Origin: Caulobacter vibrioides
Lineage (GTDB): Bacteria > Pseudomonadota > Alphaproteobacteria > Caulobacterales > Caulobacteraceae
Assembly: GCF_002310375.3 (NCBI RefSeq)
Contig: NZ_CP023315.3
Coordinates: forward strand, 124,001-188,000
DNA: 64,000 nt
Direction: 5' to 3'
Shown: one piece after another, positions 28,548 through 38,394 of the stretch
Layout: each line of letters opens with the position of its first letter
How positions within the stretch are numbered: the first letter of the stretch is position 1
Position numbers and translations under genes: made by a program
The notes under the pieces: generated by a model
What the model was told of the DNA's origin: nothing
The model's input: only the letters and a program-made list of their open reading frames with translations
Database searches by the model: none

Positions 28548-30227
28548 TTAGGTGGCGGTCAGGGTCTTACCCTGACGGGCCGCCACCATGAACGACAGCA
28601 CGATCGCGACCACGCCGATCAAGGCCGTATAGATGAAGAAGGCGGTGTAGCCGGCCGCCAGGGCCGGTGCGCTCACGCCCAGCTTGGCGCCGGCGGCGGT
28701 GAAGCTCTCGGGCGGCAGGCGCGTGAACAGGGCCTTGAGCGGCGCGGTGAAGCCCCCGGCCTCGGCCGCCTTGGCTGACGCCTCGACGATCCGACCCGAC
28801 TGCGAGGCGATCAGCTTGCCCGGCAGGGCGTACAGCGACGAGAACAATGCGTACTGCGTGGCCGTGAAGCCCGCGCTGGTCAGGCTGGACATGTAGGCGA
28901 TCAGGGCCGTGCCGGCGACGCCGCCGGCGATGTTGTCCAGGCAGATCGACACGAACAGCATGCTGGTGTTGTGGCCGCTCATGGCCAGCAAGGCGAACAT
29001 CAAGTTGCTGATCGGCTGGGCGAAGGCCCCGATGACCAGCGCCTTGATCAGGCCCAGCCGCGCAACGATGACGCCACCCAGGAACACCCCGGCCATCGAG
29101 GCGATGATCCCGAACACCTTCCGGATCTCGGCGATCTCGGTCAGCGTGAAGCCCATGTCGCGATAGAACGGGTTCATGATGTTCAGCACGAAGTCCGAGA
29201 CCCGATAGACGCAGATCGCGGCCAGGATCAGGCCCGCCACACCGTGGAAGCGGGTCAGGAATTCACCCAGCGGCTCGCCGAACGCCTTGGACATGTAGAC
29301 GCCGGGCTTGGTGCGCACCTTGGGGATCGGCCAGGCGGCGACGACGACGATGGCCAGACCCGTGATCACGCCCACCAGCTGCAGCCAGATCCCGTTCGGC
29401 TTTGCGGTCCAGGCTTCGGCAAGAGCTTCGCCGCCGACCAGCTTGGACAGCAGGGTCGCATCGCCCGACAGGCCCGAGCCCAGCGCCAGGGCGCCGAGCA
29501 GGAGGATGGCCAGGCGCACGAGCCATTCCACGACCTCCAACGCTTTCGACTGGCGCACGTCGTCGGTCGGGATCGGGCGGATGGTGTGCTCGGCCTCGCG
29601 CGGGGCGCAGAGGGTGGCCAGCACGCCCAGGCCCACGATCAGGCCCATCACGGCGTAGGACAGGTTCCAGCCGAACCGCTCGGCCAGCAGCAGCGGCCCG
29701 GCGCCGGCCACGATCATGGCGACGCGATAGCCCCACTGGTAGGCGACGACCATCGGGCCCTGCTCTTCCTTGTCGGCGACCTCGATGCGCCAGGCGTCGA
29801 TGACGATGTCATGCGAGGCCGTGGCGAAGCCGACGGTGACCGCAGCGGCGGCCAGGAAGCCCAGCTGGTTCAGCGGGTTCATGGTCGAGATCGCCCAGAG
29901 CCCCAGCACCATCACGGTCTGGAACACCAGCATCCAAGCGCGGCGATGGCCCAGAAGCTTGTGCAGCACCGGCACCGTGGTGCGGTCGATCAACGGCGCC
30001 CACAGGAACTTGAACGAGAACGACAAGGTCGCCAGGCTGAAGAAGCCGATCACCGCCAGCGACAGCCCCGCATCGCGCAGCCACAGCGACAGGGTGTCGA
30101 AGATCAGCATGAACGGCAGGCCTGAGGCGAAGCCCAGGCCCAGCATGACCAGGCTGCGCCGCTCGCCGAAGAAGGCGAGGGTCTGCAGAAGGCTCTTCTT
30201 TTCCGGCGCCTTGGCTTCTTCGGACAT
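28548..30227 (-). CDS. ampG: AmpG-type muropeptide MFS permease
   Basis: A 559-aa inner-membrane transporter of the AmpG family, which imports anhydro-muropeptides for peptidoglycan recycling and can influence beta-lactamase expression. The N-terminal segment LGFASGLPFMLIFDTLSLWL and the loop KFLWAPLIDRTTVP are characteristic. About 12-14 hydrophobic helices are seen, with an extra loop near residues 215-290. It lies just downstream of shkA on the same strand (33-bp gap), the order expected for C. crescentus. Confidence 0.92.
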   Translation of the reverse strand: MSEEAKAPEKKSLLQTLAFFGERRSLVMLGLGFASGLPFMLIFDTLSLWLRDAGLSLAVIGFFSLATLSFSFKFLWAPLIDRTTVPVLHKLLGHRRAWMLVFQTVMVLGLWAISTMNPLNQLGFLAAAAVTVGFATASHDIVIDAWRIEVADKEEQGPMVVAYQWGYRVAMIVAGAGPLLLAERFGWNLSYAVMGLIVGLGVLATLCAPREAEHTIRPIPTDDVRQSKALEVVEWLVRLAILLLGALALGSGLSGDATLLSKLVGGEALAEAWTAKPNGIWLQLVGVITGLAIVVVAAWPIPKVRTKPGVYMSKAFGEPLGEFLTRFHGVAGLILAAICVYRVSDFVLNIMNPFYRDMGFTLTEIAEIRKVFGIIASMAGVFLGGVIVARLGLIKALVIGAFAQPISNLMFALLAMSGHNTSMLFVSICLDNIAGGVAGTALIAYMSSLTSAGFTATQYALFSSLYALPGKLIASQSGRIVEASAKAAEAGGFTAPLKALFTRLPPESFTAAGAKLGVSAPALAAGYTAFFIYTALIGVVAIVLSFMVAARQGKTLTAT

Positions 30228-30260
30228 ACGGCGATCCCCCAGCGGGGGACGCCCCCCGTA

Positions 30261-31805
30261 TCAGCCGGCGACCTTGGCTCGCGTCGCGGGTTTCGTCCAG
30301 CCGCCCGAGACGCCGCCGGTGGTCCAGCGCTTGAGTGCGTCGCGCAGCGCCTCCTGGGTCAGGGGCTTGACGAGGAAGTCGTCCATGCCGGCCGCCAGGC
30401 AGGTGCGGCGGTCTTCGTCGAAGGCGTCGGCGGTCAGGGCCGCAATCGGGGTGGCCACGCCCTTGGCGCGCAGGGCGCGGGCGGCCTCGATCCCGGTCAG
30501 GCCCGGCATGCGCAAGTCCATCAGGATCAGGTCATAGACCCCGGCCGACGCGGCGGCCACGGCCTGCTCGCCATCGGCGACGCGGTCGACGATGCAGCCT
30601 TCGCGCTCCAGCAGGGTGCGGGCCAGCAGCGCGTTGATGGGATTGTCCTCGGCCAGCAGCACCCGCGCGCCGCTGGCGACAGCGCCGGCGATGCGGTCGT
30701 CGTGGGCGGGCTCGTCCTCGGCCACGCCATCAGCCGTCGTCGCTTGCAGCACCTGGGCGACCAGCGAGGCTGCGCGCAGCGGCTTGATCAGATAGCCCGA
30801 GAAGCCGGCGGCCTTGAGGCGGTCGATGCGGTCGCGCTGTTCAGGCGTCAGCAGCACCACCGAGCGGCGGCCGGCGGGTGGCTTGAGCGCGCCCCGGGGG
30901 CCTGAGAGGGCCGCGTCGATCAGCAGCACCGCGTCGGCGGGCGCGCCGGCCAGGGCCGAGGCGATGTCGACGGCGGCGTAGGCCCGGCCACCCGCCGCCT
31001 CGATCTGGCGGGCCGTGGCGGCGCGGACAATGGCGTTGGGCGAGGCGATGGCGACGTTGCGGCCTTCGAGCGGCGCGGCGCGCACGGGGGCGGCGGCTGT
31101 GGCGAACGGGGCCTCGAACCAGAACTCCGCGCCCTGGCCCAGTTCGCCGCCGACCCCGACCGCGCCGCCCATGGCGGCTGAGAGCCGCGAGACGATGGCC
31201 AGGCCCAGGCCCGCGCCGCCCAGCTGGGTGGCGTGGGTGACGTCGGTCTGCACGAAGGCCTCGAAGATGCGAACGCGCGCCTCGGGCGCGACGCCGGGTC
31301 CCGTGTCGGCCACCGAGAAGCGGATACGGCCGCCGTCGATGGCGCTGGCGGTCAGCAGCACGCCGCCGGCCTCGGTGAACTTCACGGCGTTGCCGGCGAA
31401 GTTCAGCAGGATCTGTCGTAGCCGGCCTTCATCGGCCAGGATGGTCGGCAGAGGCGAGGAGATGGCCCAGGCGATCTCGACGCCCTTCTCGTGGGCGCGC
31501 GGGCTCATCAGTTCGGCGACCTGCCGCAGCAGGCCCTCAATGTCGACCGGCGCCAGCGACAGCTCGATCGAGGCCGCGCCCAGGCGGGCGAAGTGCAGCA
31601 CGTCATTGACCAGCGACAACAGGTGGTCGCCGCTTTCGCGCAGGGCGGTGACATAAGACCGCTGCTCGGCCGTCAGCTTGGTGTTTTCCAAGAGCCGCGC
31701 CATGCCCAGCACGCCGTTCAGCGGCGTGCGGAACTCGTGGCTCAAGGTCGCCAGCTGTTCGGGCGTGACACTGGGATGGCGGTCGTCAGGTCTGCTGTCG
31801 CTCAT
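30261..31805 (-). CDS. shkA: Hybrid histidine kinase ShkA
   Basis: A 514-aa soluble kinase with no sensory or membrane domain: DHp (His23 in LSHEFRTPLNG), ATPase domain (N-box NFAGNAVKF, G-box TGPGVAP), a pseudo-receiver (about 248-355) and a true receiver with phospho-acceptor Asp430. Arg324, Tyr338 and the linker Asp369-Asp370-Arg371 fall exactly where the c-di-GMP site and autoinhibitory DDR motif of C. crescentus ShkA are described. ShkA phosphorylates TacA through ShpA and controls stalk genes when c-di-GMP rises. ATG at 31805 makes His23 fit; a TTG at 31814 is rejected. An imperfect dyad GTTAGCCG/CGGCTTAAC lies at 31816-31835. Confidence 0.96.
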   Translation of the reverse strand: MSDSRPDDRHPSVTPEQLATLSHEFRTPLNGVLGMARLLENTKLTAEQRSYVTALRESGDHLLSLVNDVLHFARLGAASIELSLAPVDIEGLLRQVAELMSPRAHEKGVEIAWAISSPLPTILADEGRLRQILLNFAGNAVKFTEAGGVLLTASAIDGGRIRFSVADTGPGVAPEARVRIFEAFVQTDVTHATQLGGAGLGLAIVSRLSAAMGGAVGVGGELGQGAEFWFEAPFATAAAPVRAAPLEGRNVAIASPNAIVRAATARQIEAAGGRAYAAVDIASALAGAPADAVLLIDAALSGPRGALKPPAGRRSVVLLTPEQRDRIDRLKAAGFSGYLIKPLRAASLVAQVLQATTADGVAEDEPAHDDRIAGAVASGARVLLAEDNPINALLARTLLEREGCIVDRVADGEQAVAAASAGVYDLILMDLRMPGLTGIEAARALRAKGVATPIAALTADAFDEDRRTCLAAGMDDFLVKPLTQEALRDALKRWTTGGVSGGWTKPATRAKVAG

Positions 31806-31841
31806 GGAAACCAAGGTTAGCCGACGCGGCTTAACGGGCGG

Positions 31842-33386
31842 TCAAACGCGACCGGCCGCAGGGACGCTTTCTTCTCCCGCCCCGCTGGTGCGCCGATAGG
31901 CGAGGGCCTCTGCGACGTGGACCCGCTTGACGCTTTCCACGCCCTCGAGGTCGGCGATGGTCCGCGACAGGCGCAGCACACGGGTCCAGCCGCGCGCGCT
32001 GATGCGTCCGGCCTCAGCGGCGCGGGACAGCAGGTCGCGGCCGGCCGTGTCGAGCCCGGCGATCTTTTCCAGAAAGGCGCCCTCGGCGCGGCCGTTGAGG
32101 CCATCGGCGGCGCCCAGCGCTTCGGCGCGGTCGAGCTGCAGATTCCGGGCGCGCGCCACGCGGGCGGCGACCTCGGCCGAGCCCTCGACGGGCGGGGGCA
32201 AAGCGAGGTCAGCGGCCGTGACGGCGGGCATGTCGACGGCCAGATCGATGCGGTCCATCAGCGGGCCCGAAACTCGGCCCTGATAGTCCTTCTGGCACCG
32301 AGGCGCCTTGCCGCACGCGCCGCGCCCGGCCCCGCCGTGCCCGCAGCGGCAGGGGTTCATCGCCGCCACCAGCTGGACGCGCGCCGGATACCGCACATGG
32401 GCGTTGGCGCGCGCCACCATCACCTCGCCCGTCTCCAGCGGGCCGCGCAGGCTGTCCAGCGCCTGGACGCCGAACTCGGGCAGTTCGTCCAGGAACAAGA
32501 CCCCGTTGTGCGCCAAGGAGACCTCGCCCGGCTTGGCGCGATGCCCGCCGCCGGTCAGGGCGGCCATGCTGGCGCTGTGGTGCGGGGCGCGGAAAGGCCG
32601 CGCGCGGGTCAAGGCGCCACGGGCGATGAGTCCGGCCACCGAATGCACCATCGAGGTTTCCAGCAGTTCGGCCGAGGTCAGGGGCGGCAACAGGCCAGGC
32701 AGGCGCTGGGCCAGCATCGACTTGCCCGAGCCCGGCGGGCCGCAGAACAACAGGTTGTGGCCGCCGGCCGCCGCGATCTCGAGCGCGCGCTTGGCGTGCT
32801 CCTGGCCTTTCACGTCCCGCAGGTCCTTGGGCTGCTCGCCCTCGATGATCGGGCCCGGCGTCGGCGCCGACAGAATCTGGCTGCCTCGGAAGTGGTTGAT
32901 CAGCGCCACCAGCGATCGCGGCGCCAAGATCCGCGTGCCGCCGGCCCAGGCCGCTTCCGGTCCCGAGGCTTCGGGGCAGATCAGCCCCAGGTCCATGGCT
33001 CCGGCCGCCATGGCGGCGGGCAGGGCGCCGGCGGCGGGCACAATGCGGCCGTCCAAAGACAGCTCGCCCATCGCCGCCCAGCCGTCCAGGGCGTCCAGCG
33101 GGATCACGCCCAGAGCGGCCATCACCGCCAGGGCGATCGGCAGATCGAAGTGCGCGCCCTCCTTGGGCAGGTCGGCCGGCGCCAGGTTGGCGACGATCCT
33201 CTTGCCGGGTAGCGAAAGACCCAGACCCGCGAAGGCGCCGCGCACCCTTTCGCGGCTTTCGGCGACCGCCTTGTCGGCCAGCCCCACCACCACGAAGGCG
33301 TGCTGGCCGGTCGTCAGCTGGACCTCGACGTCGACCCTGCGGGCCTCGACGCCTTCGAACGCGACGGTGACGACGCGGGCGGCCAT
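31842..33386 (-). CDS. comM: ComM/YifB-family Mg-chelatase-like AAA+ ATPase
   Basis: A 514-aa hexameric helicase-type ATPase. ComM promotes branch migration during natural transformation in competent species; in others the role is unclear. It has an N-terminal Lon-protease-like fold (about 1-165), Walker A GPPGSGKSMLAQRLPG, Walker B LFLDELPEFG and the Cys-rich CRCGHGGAGRGACGKAPRC insertion that may bind zinc. The ATG is preceded by AAGGAG. It lies 36 bp upstream of shkA and could be co-transcribed with it. Confidence 0.93.
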   Translation of the reverse strand: MAARVVTVAFEGVEARRVDVEVQLTTGQHAFVVVGLADKAVAESRERVRGAFAGLGLSLPGKRIVANLAPADLPKEGAHFDLPIALAVMAALGVIPLDALDGWAAMGELSLDGRIVPAAGALPAAMAAGAMDLGLICPEASGPEAAWAGGTRILAPRSLVALINHFRGSQILSAPTPGPIIEGEQPKDLRDVKGQEHAKRALEIAAAGGHNLLFCGPPGSGKSMLAQRLPGLLPPLTSAELLETSMVHSVAGLIARGALTRARPFRAPHHSASMAALTGGGHRAKPGEVSLAHNGVLFLDELPEFGVQALDSLRGPLETGEVMVARANAHVRYPARVQLVAAMNPCRCGHGGAGRGACGKAPRCQKDYQGRVSGPLMDRIDLAVDMPAVTAADLALPPPVEGSAEVAARVARARNLQLDRAEALGAADGLNGRAEGAFLEKIAGLDTAGRDLLSRAAEAGRISARGWTRVLRLSRTIADLEGVESVKRVHVAEALAYRRTSGAGEESVPAAGRV

Positions 33387-33494
33387 CGTAACTCCTTGAG
33401 GAACTTCAACTTATCCACAAGGAGCAACATAATCGGCGAAATGGAGCAAGAACGAAAAACGAACGTTTCGGGAAATCTCGCCGTTTACGCAGAG

Positions 33495-34448
33495 TTACCC
33501 ACCGTTCGCACGAATGTCTTCGATCCGGTTCCAAAGTACTTCGGCGGCGTTGATACCGGTAAACCGCTTCAGCTGTTGGGCGCCCGTCGGCGAGGTGACA
33601 TTGATCTCGGTGAGGTACTCGCCGATCACGTCGATGCCGACAAATAGCAGACCGCGACGCTTCAGTTCCGGGGCGATGATCTTGCAAAGCTCCAGATCGC
33701 GGGCGGTCAGCTCCACCGCCTCGGCGCGACCGCCGACCCGCAGGTTCGAGCGGACCTGGCCGCTGGCCGGCACGCGGTTGATGGCGCCTACGGGCTCACC
33801 GTCGACCAGCAGCACGCGCTTGTCGCCCTTGCTGACGGCGGGAACGAACTTCTGGGCGATGACCTGCTCTCGGCCGATCATGGCATGCAGTTCCAGGAGG
33901 GCGTCGAGATTGGGGTCGTCGGCCAGCAGACGCGCCACGCCCGAGCCGCCGCCGCCGTAGAGGGGCTTCAGCACGATGTCGCCGTGGCGGGCGCGGAAGT
34001 CGTAGATCGCTTCATGGTCGCTGGTGATCAGGGTCGGCGGCTGCACCCCCGGGAAGTCGGTGACGAACAGCTTCTCGGGCGCGTTGCGCACCTCGGCCGG
34101 ATTATTCACCACCAGGGTGTGCGGGTGCACCTTCTCCAGGAAGTGCGTGGCCGTGATGTAGGCCATGTCGAACGGCGGATCCTGGCGCATCAGCACGACG
34201 TCGATGTCGTCCTTCATGTCCAGCATCACGGTCTCGCCCAGCTTGGCGTGCGCGCCCTTCTCGGCGAACACCTCGACCGGCTGGGCGCGCGCGAACACCC
34301 GGCCGTCTTCCTGCGAAAGCTTGTCGGGGGTGTAGAACCACAGCCTATGGCCTCGGCTCTGGGCTTCCATCATCATCAGGAAGGACGTGTCGGTGTCGAT
34401 ATTGATCCCCAGGATGGGATCCATCTGGACGGCGACTCGCAGCGACAT
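33495..34448 (-). CDS. gshB: Glutathione synthetase GshB
   Basis: ATP-grasp enzyme joining gamma-glutamylcysteine and glycine to form glutathione. It is 317 aa. Signatures include the N-terminal [18 protein letters not shown], the glycine-rich ATP loop [14 protein letters not shown] and the closing [11 protein letters not shown]. Start supported by AGGAG upstream of ATG. It is preceded by the SirB1-like, yraN and rsmI genes in the same direction, an arrangement familiar in alphaproteobacteria. Confidence 0.97.
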   Translation of the reverse strand: MSLRVAVQMDPILGINIDTDTSFLMMMEAQSRGHRLWFYTPDKLSQEDGRVFARAQPVEVFAEKGAHAKLGETVMLDMKDDIDVVLMRQDPPFDMAYITATHFLEKVHPHTLVVNNPAEVRNAPEKLFVTDFPGVQPPTLITSDHEAIYDFRARHGDIVLKPLYGGGGSGVARLLADDPNLDALLELHAMIGREQVIAQKFVPAVSKGDKRVLLVDGEPVGAINRVPASGQVRSNLRVGGRAEAVELTARDLELCKIIAPELKRRGLLFVGIDVIGEYLTEINVTSPTGAQQLKRFTGINAAEVLWNRIEDIRANGG

Positions 34449-34503
34449 GGGGGCTCCTGGGGTTCTTGGTCTGGAGCCTAGTTAAGCCGTTTTGGCCGGA
34501 ACG

Positions 34504-35319
34504 CTAGTTCAAGCGCAACCGCACCCGCTCCCGCTGCGCCCGGGCCGCGATCGCCGCGCCGCCGTCCAGGATCTGGGCGCGCGATAGGGCTTGCAGCGCG
34601 CCGGCCAGCGCGCCCTGGCCCTCGCGGGCGGCCGCGACGTCCAGCCAGGGGCGGTGGTCCTTGGGGTTCAGCAAGGCCCGCCGCAGGGCCGAGCGCTCGG
34701 CGCGGGGCCAGTCCTTGGCCTGCTGGGCGCGGGCGAAGATGTTGTTCTGCAAGCGGATCAGCACGGCGCGGTCGCTGATCGGGGCCATCAGAAGCTCAAG
34801 GCGGGCGGCGACGTCCGGCATCAGGCCCGTGCGCAAGGCCCGGCGCGACAGCTCGGACGGCAACACCACGCGCCCCTCGCTGAACGGGTCCAGGGCCAGC
34901 GGCCCCTCGTCGGTCTCGATCCGCAGCAGGAAGTGGCCGGGGAAGTCGACGCCGTAGAGCTCCAGCCCCACGGCGCGGGCGGCGTGCAGGTAGAAGACTC
35001 CGAGCGCGACGGGCAAACCCTTGCGACGGTGGGCGATGGCGATGACGTCGGCGTTGTCGGGGTGATCATAGGTGATCACGTCGCCGGTCAGGCGCAGGTC
35101 TCCCGCCAGGGTCTCGGCCACGGCCTCCTCGGGCGACTCGCTTTCGGCCCGCCGGCGCAGGCGCTCGACGGCGTCGCTGGCCAGGTCGACAGCGGCTTTG
35201 GTGTCGCGGCTGGGATCATCGTGGACGGCGCAGGCCAGGGCCGCCTCGAATAGCGGAAAGCTCTCGTCGGGACCCTCGCCAGCCCGGGTCAGGATCGCCT
35301 CGGCCTCTTCCCGCGTCAT
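34504..35319 (-). CDS. SirB1-like transglutaminase-fold / TPR protein
   Basis: A 271-aa protein of the SirB1 family: a transglutaminase-like N-terminal domain (about 35-180) with the conserved core AIAHRKGLPVALGVFYLHAARAVGL, represented here by KGLPVALGVFYLHAARAVGL, then a TPR-like C-terminus. The catalytic Cys of true transglutaminases is not present at the usual place (Ala-Leu-Gly instead), so it is probably non-enzymatic. It follows yraN by 2 nt, implying coupling. Function unknown. Confidence 0.82.
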   Translation of the reverse strand: MTREEAEAILTRAGEGPDESFPLFEAALACAVHDDPSRDTKAAVDLASDAVERLRRRAESESPEEAVAETLAGDLRLTGDVITYDHPDNADVIAIAHRRKGLPVALGVFYLHAARAVGLELYGVDFPGHFLLRIETDEGPLALDPFSEGRVVLPSELSRRALRTGLMPDVAARLELLMAPISDRAVLIRLQNNIFARAQQAKDWPRAERSALRRALLNPKDHRPWLDVAAAREGQGALAGALQALSRAQILDGGAAIAARAQRERVRLRLN

Positions 35320-35321
35320 CT

Positions 35322-35714
35322 TTAGGCTCCGCTCCAGGCGTCGGGAAGGTGTCGCGGCGGACGCCCGGGGGCGACGGCGATCAGGTCCAGCCGCACCACC
35401 AGATCACGCAGTCCGGCGCGATGGGCGGCCAGATGCGTTGCGGCGCGTCGCAGGCGCTCCCTTTGGGTCGGCTTCACGGCGTCCAGGGCGTCGTCGATGG
35501 TCGTGCGTTGCTTGACCTCGACAACGGCCAGCACCTTGCCGCGTTTCGCCAGGAGGTCGATTTCGCCGAGCGGCGTGGCCAGGCGGAAGCCGAGAATGCG
35601 ATAGCCCTTGGCCATCAGCCAGAGGGCGGCGATCACCTCGGCGCGCCGGCCGACCTTGCGCGCGGCGCTCCCCCGGTCCGAACGCGTCGGGCCTTGGCGA
35701 ACGCCGGCCGGCAT
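35322..35714 (-). CDS. yraN: YraN (UPF0102) family putative endonuclease
   Basis: A 130-aa protein with the Holliday-junction-resolvase-like endonuclease fold. Key acidic/Lys motif: GEIDLLAKRGKVLAVVEVKQR at about residues 50-70, containing the Asp and Glu-x-Lys of the PD-(D/E)xK core. No nuclease activity is established for most members. Its ATG overlaps the rsmI stop (TGATG), indicating translational coupling. Confidence 0.9.
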   Translation of the reverse strand: MPAGVRQGPTRSDRGSAARKVGRRAEVIAALWLMAKGYRILGFRLATPLGEIDLLAKRGKVLAVVEVKQRTTIDDALDAVKPTQRERLRRAATHLAAHRAGLRDLVVRLDLIAVAPGRPPRHLPDAWSGA

Positions 35715-36619
35715 CAGGCCTGCTCCTTCAGCGCCAGCGCCTGGCGGTAGAGGTCCTTGCGCGACAGTCCCAACGCCTTGGCGACCTCAGCGGCGGCCTC
35801 GCCCAGCGGCAGGCGGGCCATGGCCTCGCGCAGGGCGGCCTCGGCGTCGTCGGCGCTGGCGACCTTCTCGGCGCCCGGGCCGACGAGGATCACGATCTCG
35901 CCCTTCGGCGCGTCGAAGCGCGGATCGGCGGCCAGATCGCTGAGCGCGCCGCGCACGCAGGTCTCATAGAGCTTGGTCAGTTCGCGGCACACCGCAGCGG
36001 GGCGATCGGCGCCGAACACCGCCGCCATGTCGGCCAGGCAGTCGGCGACCCGCGAAGCGCCTTCGTAGAAGATCAGCGTGGCGCGGGTGTTGGCGAATTC
36101 CTCGAAGAACGTCCGCCGCGCCGCGCTCTTGGGCGGCGGGAAGCCTGCGAACAGGAAGCGCTCGGTGGGCAGGCCCGCCAGGGTCAGGGCGGCGAGCGCG
36201 GCCGAGGCGCCGGGGATCGGGATCACATCATGGCCGGCGGCGATCGCCTCGCGGGCCAGGCGATAGCCGGGATCGGAGACCATGGGGGTGCCGGCGTCCG
36301 AAACCAGGGCGACCCGCTCGCCGTTGGCCAGGCGTTCGAGGATCCCGGGGATCGACCGCTCGGCCACGTGCTCGTCGTGACGCTCCAGCTTGGTCCGGAT
36401 CCCGTAGGCCGACAGCAGTTTGCCGGTGACCCGGGTGTCCTCGGCCAGCAGCACGTCGCAGGCGGCCAGCACGTCCAGGGCCCGCAGGGTGATGTCGCGC
36501 AGATTGCCGATGGGCGTCGCCACCAGATAGAGGCCGGGCGCCAGCGGTGCGTCGGACAAGGCTGGTGGGGGAGGCAGACGACTCAAGCGCGCGGTGTCCT
36601 TCGGTTGAGTCAAACCCAT
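35714..36619 (-). CDS. rsmI: 16S rRNA (cytidine-1402-2'-O)-methyltransferase RsmI
   Basis: A 301-aa SAM-dependent methyltransferase that 2'-O-methylates C1402 in the ribosomal P site. Typical segments: LYLVATPIGNLRDITLRALD (29-48), VALVSDAGTPMVSDPG and FAGFPPPKSAARR. The C-terminal helical domain ends in the sequence GLSRKDLYRQALALK. It starts 1 nt after the hemW stop and overlaps yraN by a nucleotide, so rdgB, hemW, rsmI, yraN and the SirB1-like gene form one compact operon. Confidence 0.96.
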   Translation of the reverse strand: MGLTQPKDTARLSRLPPPPALSDAPLAPGLYLVATPIGNLRDITLRALDVLAACDVLLAEDTRVTGKLLSAYGIRTKLERHDEHVAERSIPGILERLANGERVALVSDAGTPMVSDPGYRLAREAIAAGHDVIPIPGASAALAALTLAGLPTERFLFAGFPPPKSAARRTFFEEFANTRATLIFYEGASRVADCLADMAAVFGADRPAAVCRELTKLYETCVRGALSDLAADPRFDAPKGEIVILVGPGAEKVASADDAEAALREAMARLPLGEAAAEVAKALGLSRKDLYRQALALKEQA

Positions 36620-36620
36620 A

Positions 36621-37775
36621 TCAGGTTGCGAGCGCGCCTGTCAGCCGATCCAGCACCAGACGGCCCGCGCGCGTGGCGCCCAGGCGGTCGCGACTGTCGA
36701 CCAACAATCCCGCTTCAACCAGATCGCGGACCTTGGCCAGATCGGGGGACAGGCCCAGCGGCGCCATCTCGTCGAAGCCGACGCCGTCATCGATGCGCAG
36801 GCCCAGCACCAAGCGCTCCTCGGCGGCCTCCTCGGGGGTCAGGATCTCGCGGTCGAAGCCGACGCCGTGTTCGCGAACGGCGGCGATGTAGTCCTTGATC
36901 GCGTGATGGGCGGTGGTGGCCGCGCGACCCTCGGCCAGGGCCAGTCGCCCGTGGGCGCCGGGGCCAACGCCGACATAGTCGACCCCCCGCCAGTAGACGA
37001 GATTGTGTCGCGAGCGGGCGGCCTCGCCCCGGGCATGGTTCGACACCTCATAGGCGTCGAAGCCGGCGGCCTCCAGAACCGCCTGGGTGGTCTCGAATAG
37101 GGTGGCCGCCAGGTCCTCGTCGGGGACGACAAGCGTCCCGCGACCGACGGCGCGGTCAAAGGCGGTGCCGCGCTCGATGGTCAGCTGGTAGGGCGAGACG
37201 TGCTCCGGACCCATGGCGATCGCCTCGCCGAGCTCTGCGCGCCAGGCCGCGTCGGTCTGGCCGGGGCGGGCGTATATCAGGTCGATCGACAGCCGGGGGA
37301 ACGCCTTGGCCGCCGCCAGGATGGCCCGTCGCGCCGAGTCCGCGTCGTGGTTGCGGCCCAGCGCCTTGAGAGAGGCGTCGTCCAGCGCCTGCACGCCCAG
37401 CGACAGCCGCTGGACCCCGGCGTCGGCCAAGGCGGCGAAGCGGCCGGTCTCGGCGTCGGTGGGGTTGGCCTCCAGGCTGATCTCGAGATCAGCTGCGGGC
37501 GACCATAGGCGCCTTGCGGTCTGGATCACCCGCGCCACCTGGGCCGGATCCATCAGCGAGGGCGTCCCGCCGCCGAAGAAGATCGATAGCAGTCGCCGAT
37601 CGCCGGTCAGGGCGCGCTGAGCCTCCAGGTCCGCCACGATGGCGTCGGCCAGGGCGCTCTGCTCGTCGACCCGACCGCGATCGCGGACGACGTTGAAATC
37701 GCAGTACGGACAGATCCGGGCGCAGTAGGGCCAGTGGACATAGACCCCCACCGACCCCGCGCGGGCGTCAGTCAA
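36621..37775 (-). CDS. hemW: Radical-SAM heme chaperone HemW
   Basis: A 384-aa radical-SAM protein that binds heme and delivers it to membrane enzymes; formerly annotated as oxygen-independent coproporphyrinogen oxidase. The 4Fe-4S motif CARICPYC has Cys18, Cys22 and Cys25, followed by Asp-Phe. [10 protein letters not shown] is the SAM-binding segment. It lacks the N-terminal part of true HemN. The frame opens with TTG at 37775, overlapping the rdgB stop by 8 nt. A GTG nine codons further in would be an alternative. Confidence 0.93.
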   Translation of the reverse strand: MTDARAGSVGVYVHWPYCARICPYCDFNVVRDRGRVDEQSALADAIVADLEAQRALTGDRRLLSIFFGGGTPSLMDPAQVARVIQTARRLWSPAADLEISLEANPTDAETGRFAALADAGVQRLSLGVQALDDASLKALGRNHDADSARRAILAAAKAFPRLSIDLIYARPGQTDAAWRAELGEAIAMGPEHVSPYQLTIERGTAFDRAVGRGTLVVPDEDLAATLFETTQAVLEAAGFDAYEVSNHARGEAARSRHNLVYWRGVDYVGVGPGAHGRLALAEGRAATTAHHAIKDYIAAVREHGVGFDREILTPEEAAEERLVLGLRIDDGVGFDEMAPLGLSPDLAKVRDLVEAGLLVDSRDRLGATRAGRLVLDRLTGALAT

Positions 37776-38370
37776 ACAAGGCCGCCTTCAGCTTGGCGAA
37801 GGCGCGGGCGCGGTGGCTCATGGCGTCCTTGGCCGCGGGCTCCATCTCGCCGAAGGTCGAGGCATGGCCTTCGGGCACGAAGATGGGGTCATAGCCGAAG
37901 CCGCGCGTTCCCCGCCCGGGGAACACCAGGGTCCCATCCACGCGCCCTTCGACGACCACGGCTGGACCGTTCGGCCAGGCGACGGCCAGGGCCGAGGTGA
38001 ACCAGGCGCTGCGGTCGTCCGAGGCGGTTTCCTCCAGGCGCTCCTCGACCTTCTTCATGGCCAGGGCGAAATCCTTGCCCGGACCGGCCCAGCGGGCGGA
38101 GAAGATCCCCGGCGCGCCGTCGAGCGCGGTGACCGACAGGCCTGAGTCGTCGGCCAGGGCGGGCAGGCCGGAAAGGTCGGCGGCGTGGCGGGCCTTGAGC
38201 AGCGCATTGCCGACGAAGGTGCTCTCGGTTTCCTCGGGTTCGGGCAGGCCCAGTTGACCGGCGGTGACGATCTCGAACCGGCCGTCGAGCAGAGCGGCGA
38301 TCTCGGGGACCTTGCCAGGATTGTGGGTGGCGGCCACAAGCTTTGTTCCCATTGCAAGCTTCAGCGCCAT
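37768..38370 (-). CDS. rdgB: RdgB/HAM1 non-canonical purine NTP pyrophosphatase
   Basis: Hydrolyses dITP, ITP and XTP to keep deaminated purines out of DNA and RNA. The 200-aa protein shows the N-terminal [13 protein letters not shown] loop, [20 protein letters not shown] and the C-terminal [20 protein letters not shown]. The ATG at 38370 has GGAG 8 nt upstream. It is divergent from the GST gene with only 24 bp between the starts, so each promoter must lie partly inside the other gene. Confidence 0.96.
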   Translation of the reverse strand: MALKLAMGTKLVAATHNPGKVPEIAALLDGRFEIVTAGQLGLPEPEETESTFVGNALLKARHAADLSGLPALADDSGLSVTALDGAPGIFSARWAGPGKDFALAMKKVEERLEETASDDRSAWFTSALAVAWPNGPAVVVEGRVDGTLVFPGRGTRGFGYDPIFVPEGHASTFGEMEPAAKDAMSHRARAFAKLKAALFD

Positions 38371-38394
38371 TCGTCGTCTCCAGGGAATCTATTG

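Noticed and set aside
31816..31835. Dyad GTTAGCCG/CGGCTTAAC before shkA as an operator
   Set aside because: Imperfect and sits in a 36-bp gap; noted in the shkA entry only.
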